From Kibdelosporangium aridum (GTDB lineage: Bacteria; Actinomycetota; Actinomycetes; Mycobacteriales; Pseudonocardiaceae): a stretch of 64,000 nt of DNA. The stretch lies in contig NZ_FWXV01000002.1 of assembly GCF_900176515.1 (NCBI RefSeq), forward strand, positions 1,364,001 to 1,428,000, in the 5' to 3' direction. Every line of letters starts with the position of its first letter. Position 1 is the stretch's first letter. The notes under the pieces are model-generated. The model saw only the letters and a list, made by a program, of their open reading frames with translations, did not search any database and had not been told where the DNA came from. Positions 12,569-20,278 of the stretch are shown here, piece after piece. The position numbers and the translations under genes were made by a program.

Positions 12569-13089
12569 ACGTTGTCCGGGTGTCGAAGTTCCTGTCGCGG
12601 CACCTGCGGCATCGGCCCGCCGACATCGGGCTCACATTGGACGAAGGCGGCTGGGTCGACGTCGACGACCTGCTCGCGGCGTGTGCGCGGCACGGTGTCG
12701 TGATTACGCGTGACGAGTTGGAGCTTGTCGTCGCGAGCAACGACAAGCAGCGTTTCACATTGGTGGGCAACAGGATTCGGGCGAACCAGGGACACTCGGT
12801 CACCGTCGATCTCGGACTCGTTCCCGCCGAACCACCGGAGATCCTGTATCACGGGACCGGAGCGGCGAACGTCGAACGCATCCGGGCCGAAGGGCTCAAA
12901 CCGATGGCGCGCCACGACGTTCACCTCTCGTCCGACGTGGACACTGCGAAACGTGTCGGCTCCAGAAAGGGAAAGCCGGTTGTCCTTGTCGTGCAAGCAG
13001 GAGCTATGCACGCCGAAGGGTACGAGTTCCGGCTTTCCGCGAACGGCGTGTGGCTCGTTGCCGAGGTTCCGCCGAGATTCCTTCAGTGA
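12565..13089 (+). CDS. kptA: RNA 2'-phosphotransferase (Tpt1/KptA)
   Basis: KptA moves an internal RNA 2'-phosphate to NAD+, yielding ADP-ribose 1'',2''-cyclic phosphate. The 174-residue protein carries the family marks LSRHLRHRP, DEGGWVDVDDLL, NDKQRFTL, IRANQGHS, LYHGTG and HDVHLSSD. The GTG start overlaps the plsC stop (GTGA), so the pair is translationally coupled. Bacteria lack the eukaryotic-type tRNA splicing that generates the known substrate, so its physiological role is open. The last 86 bases are overlapped head-on by the HAD gene on the other strand. Confidence 0.93.
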   Translation: MNVVRVSKFLSRHLRHRPADIGLTLDEGGWVDVDDLLAACARHGVVITRDELELVVASNDKQRFTLVGNRIRANQGHSVTVDLGLVPAEPPEILYHGTGAANVERIRAEGLKPMARHDVHLSSDVDTAKRVGSRKGKPVVLVVQAGAMHAEGYEFRLSANGVWLVAEVPPRFLQ

Positions 13090-13570
13090 CAGCGGTTTCC
13101 ACGTCCGCCCAGGTCAGTGTGGGAACGACCCACTCGGGCGGTTGTGAGCGCTGTCGCCCGAACAGGTAGAGGTGCTCGACGGTGTCCCGCAGGTGCCGCA
13201 ACACGTCCTGCCGGTCGTCGATGAAGTGCGTGATGCCAAGCCGCTTGCAGTGCACGGCTTTCTCCGGACGTTTGCGGCAGAACCGCGCATTGGCAGGGGA
13301 AATCCCGGTCGCGGTCCAGAAACCGTTGTAGTCCAACCATTGCCTTGTCCGGTTCTCGATCCGTTCGCCCGCCTTGGAGACAATCCAGACCTTGCCGTCG
13401 AACAGCTCGGTCAGCCGGGCGAGCGTCTCGAACGCACCGGGCATGGCGGGGGTACGCATCGCGTCTTCGAAGGTGCCGCTGAGGAACACCGTGTCGTCGC
13501 CGCCTGGGTGCGACGCTCCGTCGTTGATCACTCGGCCGAAGTCCACGCCGAGTCGTAACTCCTTTCTCAT
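13004..13570 (-). CDS. HAD-like hydrolase
   Basis: The product (188 residues from the ATG at 13570) opens with VDFGRVIND, a HAD motif I in which the usual second Asp is replaced by Gly12. The supporting motifs are WIVSKAGE (motif II Ser) and HFIDDRQDVLRHL (motif IV aspartates). The altered motif I leaves phosphatase activity uncertain. The basic C-terminal tail (RQRATRRSRKAG) is encoded antisense to the end of kptA and may be a recent extension. An upstream ATG at 13588 is possible, but neither start has a good ribosome-binding site. It is transcribed away from the LysR gene. Confidence 0.7.
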   Translation of the reverse strand: MRKELRLGVDFGRVINDGASHPGGDDTVFLSGTFEDAMRTPAMPGAFETLARLTELFDGKVWIVSKAGERIENRTRQWLDYNGFWTATGISPANARFCRKRPEKAVHCKRLGITHFIDDRQDVLRHLRDTVEHLYLFGRQRSQPPEWVVPTLTWADVETAVTEGISAEPRQRATRRSRKAGTRTLRRA

Positions 13571-13600
13571 GTGATCAGCGTGCGGCATCGTGAGCTCAAT

Positions 13601-13630
13601 CTGAACTAGCGAAGTCCGCGTGACTATAGT
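13601..13630 (+). promoter_or_regulatory. Probable leaderless promoter of the LysR gene
   Basis: TATAGT (13625-13630) ends eight bases before the ATG at 13639. A weak -35-like CTGAAC (13601-13606) lies 18 bases upstream. No ribosome-binding site fits between the hexamer and the ATG, so the mRNA would begin at or next to the start codon. Confidence 0.45.
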
Positions 13631-13638
13631 TTCAAGTT

Positions 13639-14484
13639 ATGTTCCCGGGTGAGTCGCTCCCGGCGTTCCTGGTGTTCGCCGAGCGGCTGAACTTCACCGC
13701 CGCCGCGCGTGAGCTGCACATCTCGCAGCCAGCACTGCACGTCAAGGTGCGCAAACTCGCCGAAGCCGTCGGTCGACCGCTGTACGTGCGTCACGGCAAA
13801 CGGCTGGTGCTGACGGCCGAAGGCGAGGCGCTGGCGCGGTTCGCCCGAGAACGAGCGGATCAGCTCGACCAGTTTCTCAGCGAATTGGCTGGTGAGCGCC
13901 GCAGAGTCACACTCGCTGCGGGGCAAGGCGCGTACCTCTACCTCCTGGGCGACGTGATCGCCCGCGAGTCCGAGCGGCTGCGCCTGTTCACCGCGTCGCG
14001 AGCGCAGACGTTGGCGTTGGTCCGCGACGGACGTGCGCAACTAGGCATCTCGGTACTGGACGAACTGCCCGACGACCTGGAGACCGTCAAGCTCGCGACG
14101 TACGACCAGGTACTGGTCGTGCCGCACAATCATCCGCTCGCGCAACGCGAGCAGATCCGTCTGAGCGACCTCGCGGGGATGCGGATGGTTCTGCCGTTGC
14201 CGTCACAGCCGTTGAGAGTGACGCTCGAACGTCTGCGGTCAGTCGCGGACATTGAGTGGGAGGTCGCGGTCGAGGCGGGCGGGTGGCCGCTGATGGTGCA
14301 CTTCGTCGAGTTGGGGGTCGGCGCCGCCGTCGTCAACGGATGCGTACGGACCGAGCTGGCGAAAGTACCGATCGCCGACTTGCCCCCGGTGCCGTACTAC
14401 GCGATCCACCGACCGGGTGCGCCCGCCGACCGGCGAGTGGCGCAGCTGCTTGCCCAGATCCGCCAGTCGCTTGGTTCAACGTGA
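13639..14484 (+). CDS. LysR-family transcriptional regulator
   Basis: The 281-residue protein has the typical N-terminal winged helix (FVFAERLNFTAAARELHISQPALHVKVRKLAEAVGRPLYVR written in pieces: LNFTAAARELHISQPALH is the recognition region). A periplasmic-binding-like effector domain follows from about residue 90. It is divergent from the HAD gene. Its stop overlaps a GTG in frame with the cytidylyltransferase gene, so LysR, IspD-like and GntR genes probably form one unit. The ligand is not predictable. Confidence 0.92.
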   Translation: MFPGESLPAFLVFAERLNFTAAARELHISQPALHVKVRKLAEAVGRPLYVRHGKRLVLTAEGEALARFARERADQLDQFLSELAGERRRVTLAAGQGAYLYLLGDVIARESERLRLFTASRAQTLALVRDGRAQLGISVLDELPDDLETVKLATYDQVLVVPHNHPLAQREQIRLSDLAGMRMVLPLPSQPLRVTLERLRSVADIEWEVAVEAGGWPLMVHFVELGVGAAVVNGCVRTELAKVPIADLPPVPYYAIHRPGAPADRRVAQLLAQIRQSLGST

Positions 14485-14507
14485 AACAACGCGAGATGAT
14501 CGTGGGC

Positions 14508-15188
14508 ATGACTCAGGCGGCCGGAGTGGTCTTGGCTGGCGGTTCCGGCACACGTGTCGGCCGGAACATCAACAAGGTGTATCTGCCGATCGCCGGCCGA
14601 CCCGTGCTGGCGTGGTCGCTCGAAGCGTTCGCCAGTCACCCGGACATCGGGCCGCTTGTGCTGGTGACCCGGCCGCAGGACGTCGACCACGTCGAAAAGG
14701 TCGTCGCCGGCATGGATGTCGACGTGGTCTCCGGGGGCGACACCCGGCAGGGCTCGGAACTCGCCGCACTCAGGCACCTCGCCGGCCGGATCAAAGCCGG
14801 CGAGATCGACGCCGTGCTCATCCATGACGGCGCCCGTCCGTTGGTCAGTCCGGAACTTGTTGCGGCTGTGCTGCAAGCTGCGAGAAAGTATGGCGGCGCG
14901 ATTCCTGGCATGGTGAGCGAGGATCTGGCACTGGCAACCGGCGAGCACGTCACCCCGATCACCGACGAGTTGGTCGCGGTCCAGACACCACAAGGTTTTC
15001 TGGCGGCGCCCCTGCTCGCTGCCTACGAGCGGGCGGCTGAGGAGGGGTTCGTGGGCACGGACACGGCATCGTGTATCGAGCAGTTCACCGACATCGAGGT
15101 GCACTGGGTACCCGGTGAACAGCGGAACCTCAAGATCACGTTCGGCCACGACCTCGTTGTCGCCGAACGGATCCTGGAGTCCCGGTGA
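14508..15188 (+). CDS. IspD/TarI-family cytidylyltransferase
   Basis: This family joins CMP to an alcohol phosphate, such as methylerythritol phosphate (IspD) or ribitol phosphate (TarI). Visible motifs are the nucleotide loop GVVLAGGSGTRVGRNINKVYLPIAGRP, split as GVVLAGGSGTR and NKVYLPIAGRP, then VLIHDGARPLVSP, VQTPQGF, GTDTASCIEQF and NLKITFGHDL. The ATG at 14508 places the loop at the usual distance from the N-terminus; in-frame starts at 14496 and at GTG 14481 are possible. Housekeeping ispD normally sits beside ispF and carD, so this copy, flanked by two regulators, may be a paralogue with another substrate. Its stop overlaps the GntR start by four bases. Confidence 0.82.
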   Translation: MTQAAGVVLAGGSGTRVGRNINKVYLPIAGRPVLAWSLEAFASHPDIGPLVLVTRPQDVDHVEKVVAGMDVDVVSGGDTRQGSELAALRHLAGRIKAGEIDAVLIHDGARPLVSPELVAAVLQAARKYGGAIPGMVSEDLALATGEHVTPITDELVAVQTPQGFLAAPLLAAYERAAEEGFVGTDTASCIEQFTDIEVHWVPGEQRNLKITFGHDLVVAERILESR

Positions 15189-15874
15189 CACTGCACGCAC
15201 ACCTGCTGGACTCGCTCGGCCTCGCGCTGACCTCCGGCCGCTACCCGCCGGGTACGGTGCTCCGGCTCGACGAGCTGACCACGAAGTACGGCGTCTCCCG
15301 AACTGTTGGCAGAGAAGCGGTTCGGGTGCTCGAAGCGCTGAAGATGGTTCGTAGCAGGCCAAAGATCGGGCTCATCGTGTTACCGGTCGCCGAGTGGAAC
15401 CTCTTCGACCCGCAACTGATCCGTTGGCGACTGGCGGGTTCCGACCGAGCCGAACTGCTCCGTCAACTGTCCCAATTGCGCGCCGCTGTCGAACCGGTGG
15501 CCGCGGGTTTGGCCGCTACCAACGCATCCGACGAACAACGCGGCGAAGTGCTGCGGCTCGCGGACGAGATGCGCAAGCACGCTATCGCCGGCGACACACC
15601 CGCGTTCGTCGAAGCCGATGTCGCGTTCCACCGCCAAGTCTTTGTCGCCTCCGGCAACGATTTGTTCGTCCACGTCGGCGAAGTGACCGCGGAGGTGTTG
15701 CACGGCAGAGCCGAGCTGCAACTGATGCCGCCGAACCTGCAAACGACGGCGCTGGACTGGCACGGCCTGGAGGCCGAAGCCATCTCCCAAGGCGATGCCG
15801 CTGAGGCGGAACGAGTTTCGCGGTGCATCGTGCTCGACTCCGCGGCCGAATTGGACCGTCTGCTCAAACCCTGA
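15185..15874 (+). CDS. GntR/FadR-family transcriptional regulator
   Basis: The 229-residue protein starts with a GTG overlapping the upstream stop. The winged helix spans about residues 1-65, with recognition segment YGVSRTVGREAVRVLEALKM. An all-helical FCD ligand domain follows (LRAAVEPVAAGLAA, FVEADVAFHRQVFVASGN, WHGLEAEAI). The Asp/His positions of FADVAFH type often bind metal in FCD proteins. It is probably autoregulated within the LysR-IspD-GntR unit. The ligand is unknown. Confidence 0.92.
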   Translation: MTLHAHLLDSLGLALTSGRYPPGTVLRLDELTTKYGVSRTVGREAVRVLEALKMVRSRPKIGLIVLPVAEWNLFDPQLIRWRLAGSDRAELLRQLSQLRAAVEPVAAGLAATNASDEQRGEVLRLADEMRKHAIAGDTPAFVEADVAFHRQVFVASGNDLFVHVGEVTAEVLHGRAELQLMPPNLQTTALDWHGLEAEAISQGDAAEAERVSRCIVLDSAAELDRLLKP

Positions 15875-15909
15875 GTCCCGGCGACGCTGCCAGGACCCAG
15901 GGTGCTCGC

Positions 15910-16323
15910 TCAGCCGGCCACGGGTTCCGCGGTCTGCTTCCGCTTGTTCCACAACCGGGACAACGTCCAAGTCCCCGGTCCGAAGAACGCGATGAGCAGG
16001 AACGTCCAGCTGTAGATCGCGGCGAGTTCACCGCCGTTCTCGATCGGCCACAACGCCTTCGACTGATGACTGACGAAGTACGCATAGGCCATCTCACCGG
16101 AGCAGATCACCGCGGCCACCCGGGTTCCGATCCCGAGCAGCACGGCTCCACCGGCGACGAGTTCGATCACGGCGGCGTAAAACGATGGCCACGCCCCGAA
16201 TTGGACGGTCCGTCCACCCAGCACGCCGAACAACTTGGCGGCGCCGTGGCTGACGAACAACAACCCGACCACGATCCGAAAAATTGAGAGCAGGTCCTCC
16301 CTGCGCCTCAGGATGGCGTCCAT
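15910..16323 (-). CDS. DoxX family membrane protein
   Basis: A 137-residue integral membrane protein with four hydrophobic segments. The family signature GLLFVSHGAAKLFG occurs in the first. A hydrophobic region VIELVAGGAVLLGIGTRVAAVI and the C-terminal YSWTFLLIAFFGPGTW follow. AAGGGG lies upstream of the ATG. DoxX-like proteins are associated with membrane redox and stress functions in other actinobacteria, but no specific role can be assigned. It converges with the GntR gene across a 35-base gap. Confidence 0.85.
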   Translation of the reverse strand: MDAILRRREDLLSIFRIVVGLLFVSHGAAKLFGVLGGRTVQFGAWPSFYAAVIELVAGGAVLLGIGTRVAAVICSGEMAYAYFVSHQSKALWPIENGGELAAIYSWTFLLIAFFGPGTWTLSRLWNKRKQTAEPVAG

Positions 16324-16442
16324 CCATACCCCTTACGTATGCAGGATTGCAAGGTGCGCACGGAGTTACGCCGCGTGGCTGTAGAAGGTTCAACGAGGTG
16401 CCGGGAGATCACTCGGAAGGACTCTGGTTGACTGGCGGACCT

Positions 16443-16982
16443 ATGAGGCGACTGACTTCAGCCCTGTTGCTGGCGTGCTGCCTGGCTGGCTGCTCGACCA
16501 GCCCCGACGCCGATCCCACGCCGCAGAACACCCAGCCGACGCGGACAACGCCGACGACCACCCAACCGGAAGGCCCACCGCCTGCCCCGGAACCCGTGGC
16601 CGACGGCCCATGCCCGTACCTGGAAAGCGCCTTCGTCGCAGAGGCCAACGGGCAGCGCGCCACCAAGGTCCGCATCTCCGCGGACAAACCGCACCCCGCG
16701 TGCTTCTTCTACCGAGCCGACGGCAACGTCCAGCTCACCGTCCGGGTCTACGTCGGCACCGCGAAGAACGCGAAGGCACTCGTGGACGAAGCCGCCCCCA
16801 TCGACTCGTCAAACCCGGCGAGCTCGCCAGCGGGCTGGAAGGGCGGTTCGAAGGGCGGGGACAAGGGCTCGGTCTACGCGGTGGCCAAGGAAGGCACGGC
16901 CGTGATCGTTACGACGAACCAAGCCCAGTCGATCAAAGCCCGCCGCGTCACCGAAAAAGCCATCGCGACCCTCGGCCTCTGA
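16443..16982 (+). CDS. Lipoprotein, DUF2020-like
   Basis: The ATG at 16443 gives 179 residues. The signal peptide ends in the lipobox LAGC with Cys17, so the mature protein is membrane-anchored outside the cell. A Thr/Pro-rich linker leads to a domain opening with DGPCPYLESAFVAEANGQRATKV, quoted here in two parts (DGPCPYLE and NGQRATKVRIS), and a paired cysteine in HPACFFYRADG. This pattern resembles DUF2020, a family with no established function. An earlier in-frame TTG cannot be excluded. The stop faces a repeat-rich convergent spacer. Confidence 0.75.
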   Translation: MRRLTSALLLACCLAGCSTSPDADPTPQNTQPTRTTPTTTQPEGPPPAPEPVADGPCPYLESAFVAEANGQRATKVRISADKPHPACFFYRADGNVQLTVRVYVGTAKNAKALVDEAAPIDSSNPASSPAGWKGGSKGGDKGSVYAVAKEGTAVIVTTNQAQSIKARRVTEKAIATLGL

Positions 16983-17039
16983 CTCAGCGTCACCACAAAG
17001 TCAGCCCTCACCCAATCTGTGACGCACCGGAGTTAACTT

Positions 17040-17146
17040 CGAACCAACGGCCCGTTCGTGAATCTCCTTGTCCACAACCACCCAGTAACCCTTTGACCAG
17101 CCCTTATCCCCGATAGAATGGACTCGGGGTCGCCCCCCGGGATGGG
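17040..17146 (-). repeat. Dispersed ~110-bp intergenic repeat, copy A
   Basis: Read on the minus strand this begins CCCGGGGGGCGACCCC and continues with TCTATCGGGGATAAGG, CTGGTCAAAGGGTTACTGGG and GGTTGTGGACAAGG, and it ends near GAACGGGCCGTT. The same blocks in the same order occur at 34413-34520 and 39200-39318. It contains TTGTCCACA (17068-17076), a DnaA-box-like site. It occupies the convergent spacer 16983-17359, which otherwise holds only a terminator. Confidence 0.8.
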
Positions 17147-17308
17147 CGGGGGCTGTTTGGGGCGGGTTCGCGCTTGGTTACTCGGGGTTGAGTAGGAGCG
17201 GCGCGGGTGGAACCTGCGAAGCCCAATCGTCAAGAGAAGGCCTGGCTGCGCTCGCGAGCGTTTTCACGAACCACGGCCGGGGCCGGTTCGTGTGGAAATC
17301 GCATGGCG

Positions 17309-17351
17309 AAACCCCCGTTCACCAATTTCGAGGTTGGGCGAACAGGGGTTT
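17309..17351. terminator. Bidirectional hairpin terminator
   Basis: AAACCCCCGTTC and GAACAGGGGTTT form a long stem enclosing an inner CCAA/TTGG pairing, and each arm ends in an A or T run. It lies just past the stop of the minus-strand gene at 17360 and also faces the plus-strand lipoprotein gene. Confidence 0.65.
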
Positions 17352-17359
17352 GCCGGCGG

Positions 17360-17785
17360 CTATTTCTTCGTTTGCGTGGTTGATTTGGCTGGTTGCGGGC
17401 GGCCGTTGTCCTGCTGCCTTGATGTCTCGGCAGGCTTTTCGTCCTCGGAGCGGGGTTCCGGCGTGACCGCCTCTTCCTGCTCCTGCGAGCTCGCCTTGGC
17501 CTTGGCCACTGCCGCCAGGGTTCCGGCGGCCGCCACGATCAGGGCGATCATCCACGGCCAGCGGCGACGGCGCTTGGGTTCCGCGCCTGCCAGCTGCTGG
17601 GCCGTCTCCTTGGCCTTCTTGGCGCTTTTCACCAGGTCCTTGCGGGTGGCCTTGGCCTTGCGTGCCAGCTTGCGGCGGGTTCGGCGGGTCTTGGTCGCCA
17701 CATCTCCTGCGCTTTCGACCAGCTTGTGCTCCGCCCGGCGGACCGCGTCGACGGCCTTGTCCACCGCCTCTGGGGTCCGAGTCAT
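17360..17785 (-). CDS. Basic, single-span membrane protein
   Basis: This 141-residue protein has a GGTGAAGG site seven bases before its ATG. The first ~75 residues are highly basic and helical (Lys/Arg/Ala-rich, KTRRTRRKLARKAKATRK). One transmembrane segment, PWMIALIVAAAGTLAAVA, precedes a polar Glu/Gln/Pro/Lys tail. I recognise no family. The composition recalls actinobacterial DNA- or wall-associated membrane proteins of unknown function. The clean ribosome-binding site and following terminator support a real gene. Confidence 0.75.
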   Translation of the reverse strand: MTRTPEAVDKAVDAVRRAEHKLVESAGDVATKTRRTRRKLARKAKATRKDLVKSAKKAKETAQQLAGAEPKRRRRWPWMIALIVAAAGTLAAVAKAKASSQEQEEAVTPEPRSEDEKPAETSRQQDNGRPQPAKSTTQTKK

Positions 17786-17888
17786 GTGCCTTCACCTCGC
17801 CATAGGGTCGCGGGTCATTAGTTAATAGACAGGTTCCCCATCCTGCCCCTTCCGAACCGTTCTCGCTCTGGATGGCACGATTGAGGGC

Positions 17889-18440
17889 GTGGCAGACAGC
17901 AACGAATCACTCGTCGGGATCAAGGTGACGGCCACCCTGCAGACCACGCTCGGTGACATCCGGATCGCCCTTTTCCCTGATTACGCCCCGAAAACCGTGA
18001 AGAGCTTCGTCGGGCTCGCCGAGGGCACGAAGGAGTATTCGCCGCAGAACGCACAGGGCGGCACGTCCGGCCCTTACTACGACGGGTCGATCTTCCACCG
18101 GATCATCGACGGCTTCATGATCCAAGGCGGCGACCCGACCGGTACCGGCCGTGGCGGTCCCGGCTTCACCGTGCCGGATGAATTCACTGCGGAACTGCAG
18201 TTCAACAAGCCGTACCTGCTGGCCATGGCCAACATCAACCGGCCGAACACCAACGGCTCCCAGTTCTTCATCACGGTCAAGCCGGCGCCACACCTGAACT
18301 TCAAGCACACGATCTTCGGCGAGGTCACCGACCAGGAGTCGCGCAACGTCGTCGACGCCATCTCCCGCGTCAAAACCGCCGGTCAGGACCGGCCGGTCGA
18401 GGACGTGGTGATCAACCGAGTGGTCATCGAGCGTGGCTGA
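17889..18440 (+). CDS. ppiA: Cyclophilin-type peptidyl-prolyl cis-trans isomerase
   Basis: This catalyses proline isomerisation during protein folding. The GTG start gives 183 residues with no signal peptide, so the protein is cytoplasmic. Core motifs are IFHRIIDGFMIQGGDPTGTG (catalytic Arg in FHR), NTNGSQFFIT and HLNFKHTIFGEV. Its position just upstream of the rhomboid gene, with an 8-base overlap, matches the mycobacterial ppiA-Rv0110-like arrangement near oriC. Confidence 0.95.
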   Translation: MADSNESLVGIKVTATLQTTLGDIRIALFPDYAPKTVKSFVGLAEGTKEYSPQNAQGGTSGPYYDGSIFHRIIDGFMIQGGDPTGTGRGGPGFTVPDEFTAELQFNKPYLLAMANINRPNTNGSQFFITVKPAPHLNFKHTIFGEVTDQESRNVVDAISRVKTAGQDRPVEDVVINRVVIERG

Positions 18441-19365
18441 CGAAGTCTGCGTGCGGCACCCGGACCGGCCGACGGGGCTGCGCTGCGTCCGGTGTGAACG
18501 GCCGTCATGCCCTGAGTGCCTGCGGGAAGCGTCTGTCGGCTACCAGTGCGTCGACTGCGTGAACGAGGGCAGGCGTACGCAGCGACGCGCAGTGACTGTC
18601 GCCGGTGCGGAGCTGAACACGAAGCCGATCGTGATGCCGATCTTGCTCGTGCTGAACGTGGCGATCTTCGTGCTGACCGCCGTGCAGGCACAGAGCATCA
18701 GCAACAACCAGTTCTCGTATCCGTTCGAACTCGGTGTGCTCTACCCGCCCGCGGTCGCGGGCGGTGAGTGGTGGCGGCTGATCACCAACGGCTTCCTGCA
18801 CTACGGCGTGATCCACCTGGTCGTGAACATGGTGTCGCTGTACATCGTGGGCCGTGACCTGGAGATGTTGTTCGGACGGGTCCGGTTCCTCGCGCTCTAC
18901 CTGGTGTCCTTGCTCGGCGGCAGTGTCATGGTGTTCTTGTTCGACCCCGAGACGGCCTCCCGCACGAGCACGGGCAGGGTGATCGTCGACTACGGGTACA
19001 CGGCCGGCGCGTCAGGCGCGATCTTCGGCCTGATGGGCGCGCTCGCGGTCGCGGTGTTCCGGCTGAAACTGCCGATCGCGCCCGCACTGGGCATCATCGC
19101 GCTGAACCTGGTCTTCACGTTCACGATCGCCAACATCTCGATCTTCGGCCACATCGGCGGACTGATCACCGGCGCCGTGGTCGCCCTGGGGTTGCTCTAC
19201 CCACCGGCCAAGATCCGGACGAAAGTGCAGGTCGCGACCCTGCTCGCGGTGCTCGTCGTCCTGGTCGGACTGGTTTTCGTCCGGGACAGCGGGTTCGACC
19301 GGCCCGCGACGTGCGTCCACGAGAACTCGCAGGTCAGCTGCTACCGGCAGGTATCAAGTACGTAG
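18433..19365 (+). CDS. Rhomboid intramembrane serine protease with N-terminal zinc finger
   Basis: The 310-residue protein has a Cys/His-rich N-terminus (Cys6, His9, Cys18, Cys21, Cys26, Cys29, Cys39, Cys42) of B-box-like spacing, likely binding two zinc ions. The rhomboid domain follows from about residue 65. The catalytic Ser194 is in AGASGAIFG and the catalytic His240 in IFGHIGG. WWRLITNGFLH and the HLVVNM motif mark the second transmembrane region. Substrates are unknown. Its 3' end overlaps the opposing PH-domain gene by 12 bases. Confidence 0.93.
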   Translation: MADEVCVRHPDRPTGLRCVRCERPSCPECLREASVGYQCVDCVNEGRRTQRRAVTVAGAELNTKPIVMPILLVLNVAIFVLTAVQAQSISNNQFSYPFELGVLYPPAVAGGEWWRLITNGFLHYGVIHLVVNMVSLYIVGRDLEMLFGRVRFLALYLVSLLGGSVMVFLFDPETASRTSTGRVIVDYGYTAGASGAIFGLMGALAVAVFRLKLPIAPALGIIALNLVFTFTIANISIFGHIGGLITGAVVALGLLYPPAKIRTKVQVATLLAVLVVLVGLVFVRDSGFDRPATCVHENSQVSCYRQVSST

Positions 19366-19764
19366 TTCGCGCAGCGCGTCGGCGACGTCTTCAGGGGCGA
19401 CGCCGAGATCGAGCCAGCCGAGGACGACCAGGTCGTCCTCGGCGTCGAGCTCAAGCGTGCTCACCTCGCGGCCGAGCCTGCGCGTGCGCACCAGCCGGAC
19501 GTTGACCTCAGCCCACGTCCACTGCCTCCTGCTGGCGAATCGCCGCAGAACAAGTCCGTTGCTGTCGGCTGCCAGACGCGGCCGCGCGAGCGTGCCGTGC
19601 AACGCCAGCAATGCCGCGACCAGCGCGGCCAGGCCGACGAGGACACGTCCCGCGGTGTCGTCGTTGAGGAGCGCCCACGTCGCTGCACCGGCCGTCGCCA
19701 CCCAGCCGACAGCGACCAGGAGCGGTGGCGTTGACCAGACAAGACGGGCCTTTGGTGACGTCAC
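19354..19764 (-). CDS. Bacterial PH-domain membrane protein
   Basis: The GTG at 19764 gives 136 residues. Two closely spaced hydrophobic stretches (LLVAVGWVATAGAATWALL and VLVGLAALVAALLALHG) are followed by a PH-like beta domain (RPRLAADSNGLVLRRF, WTWAEVNVRLV, LELDAEDDLVVLG). It matches the small PH-domain protein next to crgA in mycobacteria (Rv0010c-like). A longer open frame reaches a TTG at 19791, but that start lies in a DnaA-box-like sequence and lacks a ribosome-binding site. Its function is unknown. Confidence 0.82.
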   Translation of the reverse strand: MTSPKARLVWSTPPLLVAVGWVATAGAATWALLNDDTAGRVLVGLAALVAALLALHGTLARPRLAADSNGLVLRRFASRRQWTWAEVNVRLVRTRRLGREVSTLELDAEDDLVVLGWLDLGVAPEDVADALRELRT

Positions 19765-19781
19765 GTGACGATGCGTCCTAC

Positions 19782-19803
19782 TTATCCACAAGAGTTGTCC
19801 ACA
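19782..19803 (+). other. Tandem DnaA-box-like pair
   Basis: TTATCCACA (19782-19790), the classical DnaA box, is followed after four bases by TTGTCCACA (19795-19803), the form common in actinobacteria. Both are in the same orientation, with a 13-bp repeat distance. They lie in the 127-base spacer upstream of the PH-domain gene and downstream of crgA. Binding is inferred from sequence only. Confidence 0.6.
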
Positions 19804-19891
19804 CTGGGGATGAGTTACATCCTTGTGGTTCAGTGACGCTGGGCTGAACGGGTGTAGTCCAGCGTCCCGCGACCGAGTGAACAGCAGGTTT

Positions 19892-20161
19892 TCAGCGCCA
19901 CCGCATGGTCATCAGCAGGCCGCCGATCATCAGCGCGAAGCCGATCGCGAAGTTCCAGTTCCCCAGGTCGGACATGAACGGGATGTCCTGCCCGGCGATG
20001 TAGTTGACCACCAGCCAAGCAAGGCCGATCACCATGACACCGAGCATCACCGCGATGTACAGCGGATGCGAAGGGCCGCCCCCACGCACCTTCACCGGGG
20101 TACGGCGATCGCTGGCGGGCGCCGTGTAGACGCTCTTCTTGCGAACCTTGGACTTGGGCAT
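19892..20161 (-). CDS. crgA: Cell division protein CrgA
   Basis: CrgA is a small actinobacterial divisome protein that contacts FtsZ, FtsQ and penicillin-binding proteins at the septum. The ATG at 20161, behind GCGAGGA, gives 89 residues. The product has the basic start MPKSKVRKK, two transmembrane helices (YIAVMLGVMVIGLAWLVVNYI and WNFAIGFALMIGGLLMTM) and a short loop ending in the conserved LGNWNFAIGF. Longer in-frame extensions upstream are antisense to the sortase gene and are not coding. Confidence 0.95.
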   Translation of the reverse strand: MPKSKVRKKSVYTAPASDRRTPVKVRGGGPSHPLYIAVMLGVMVIGLAWLVVNYIAGQDIPFMSDLGNWNFAIGFALMIGGLLMTMRWR

Positions 20162-20278
20162 CGTGTCCTCGCCTGGCGTTATGCGTGCGTATACGGCGGC
20201 AAGCGGAGGTCCGCAACTGCCGCCGTGGGAACACGTTAACGTAGTCGAAAAGGCTCGCGAACCACCAGGGGAGTACGA

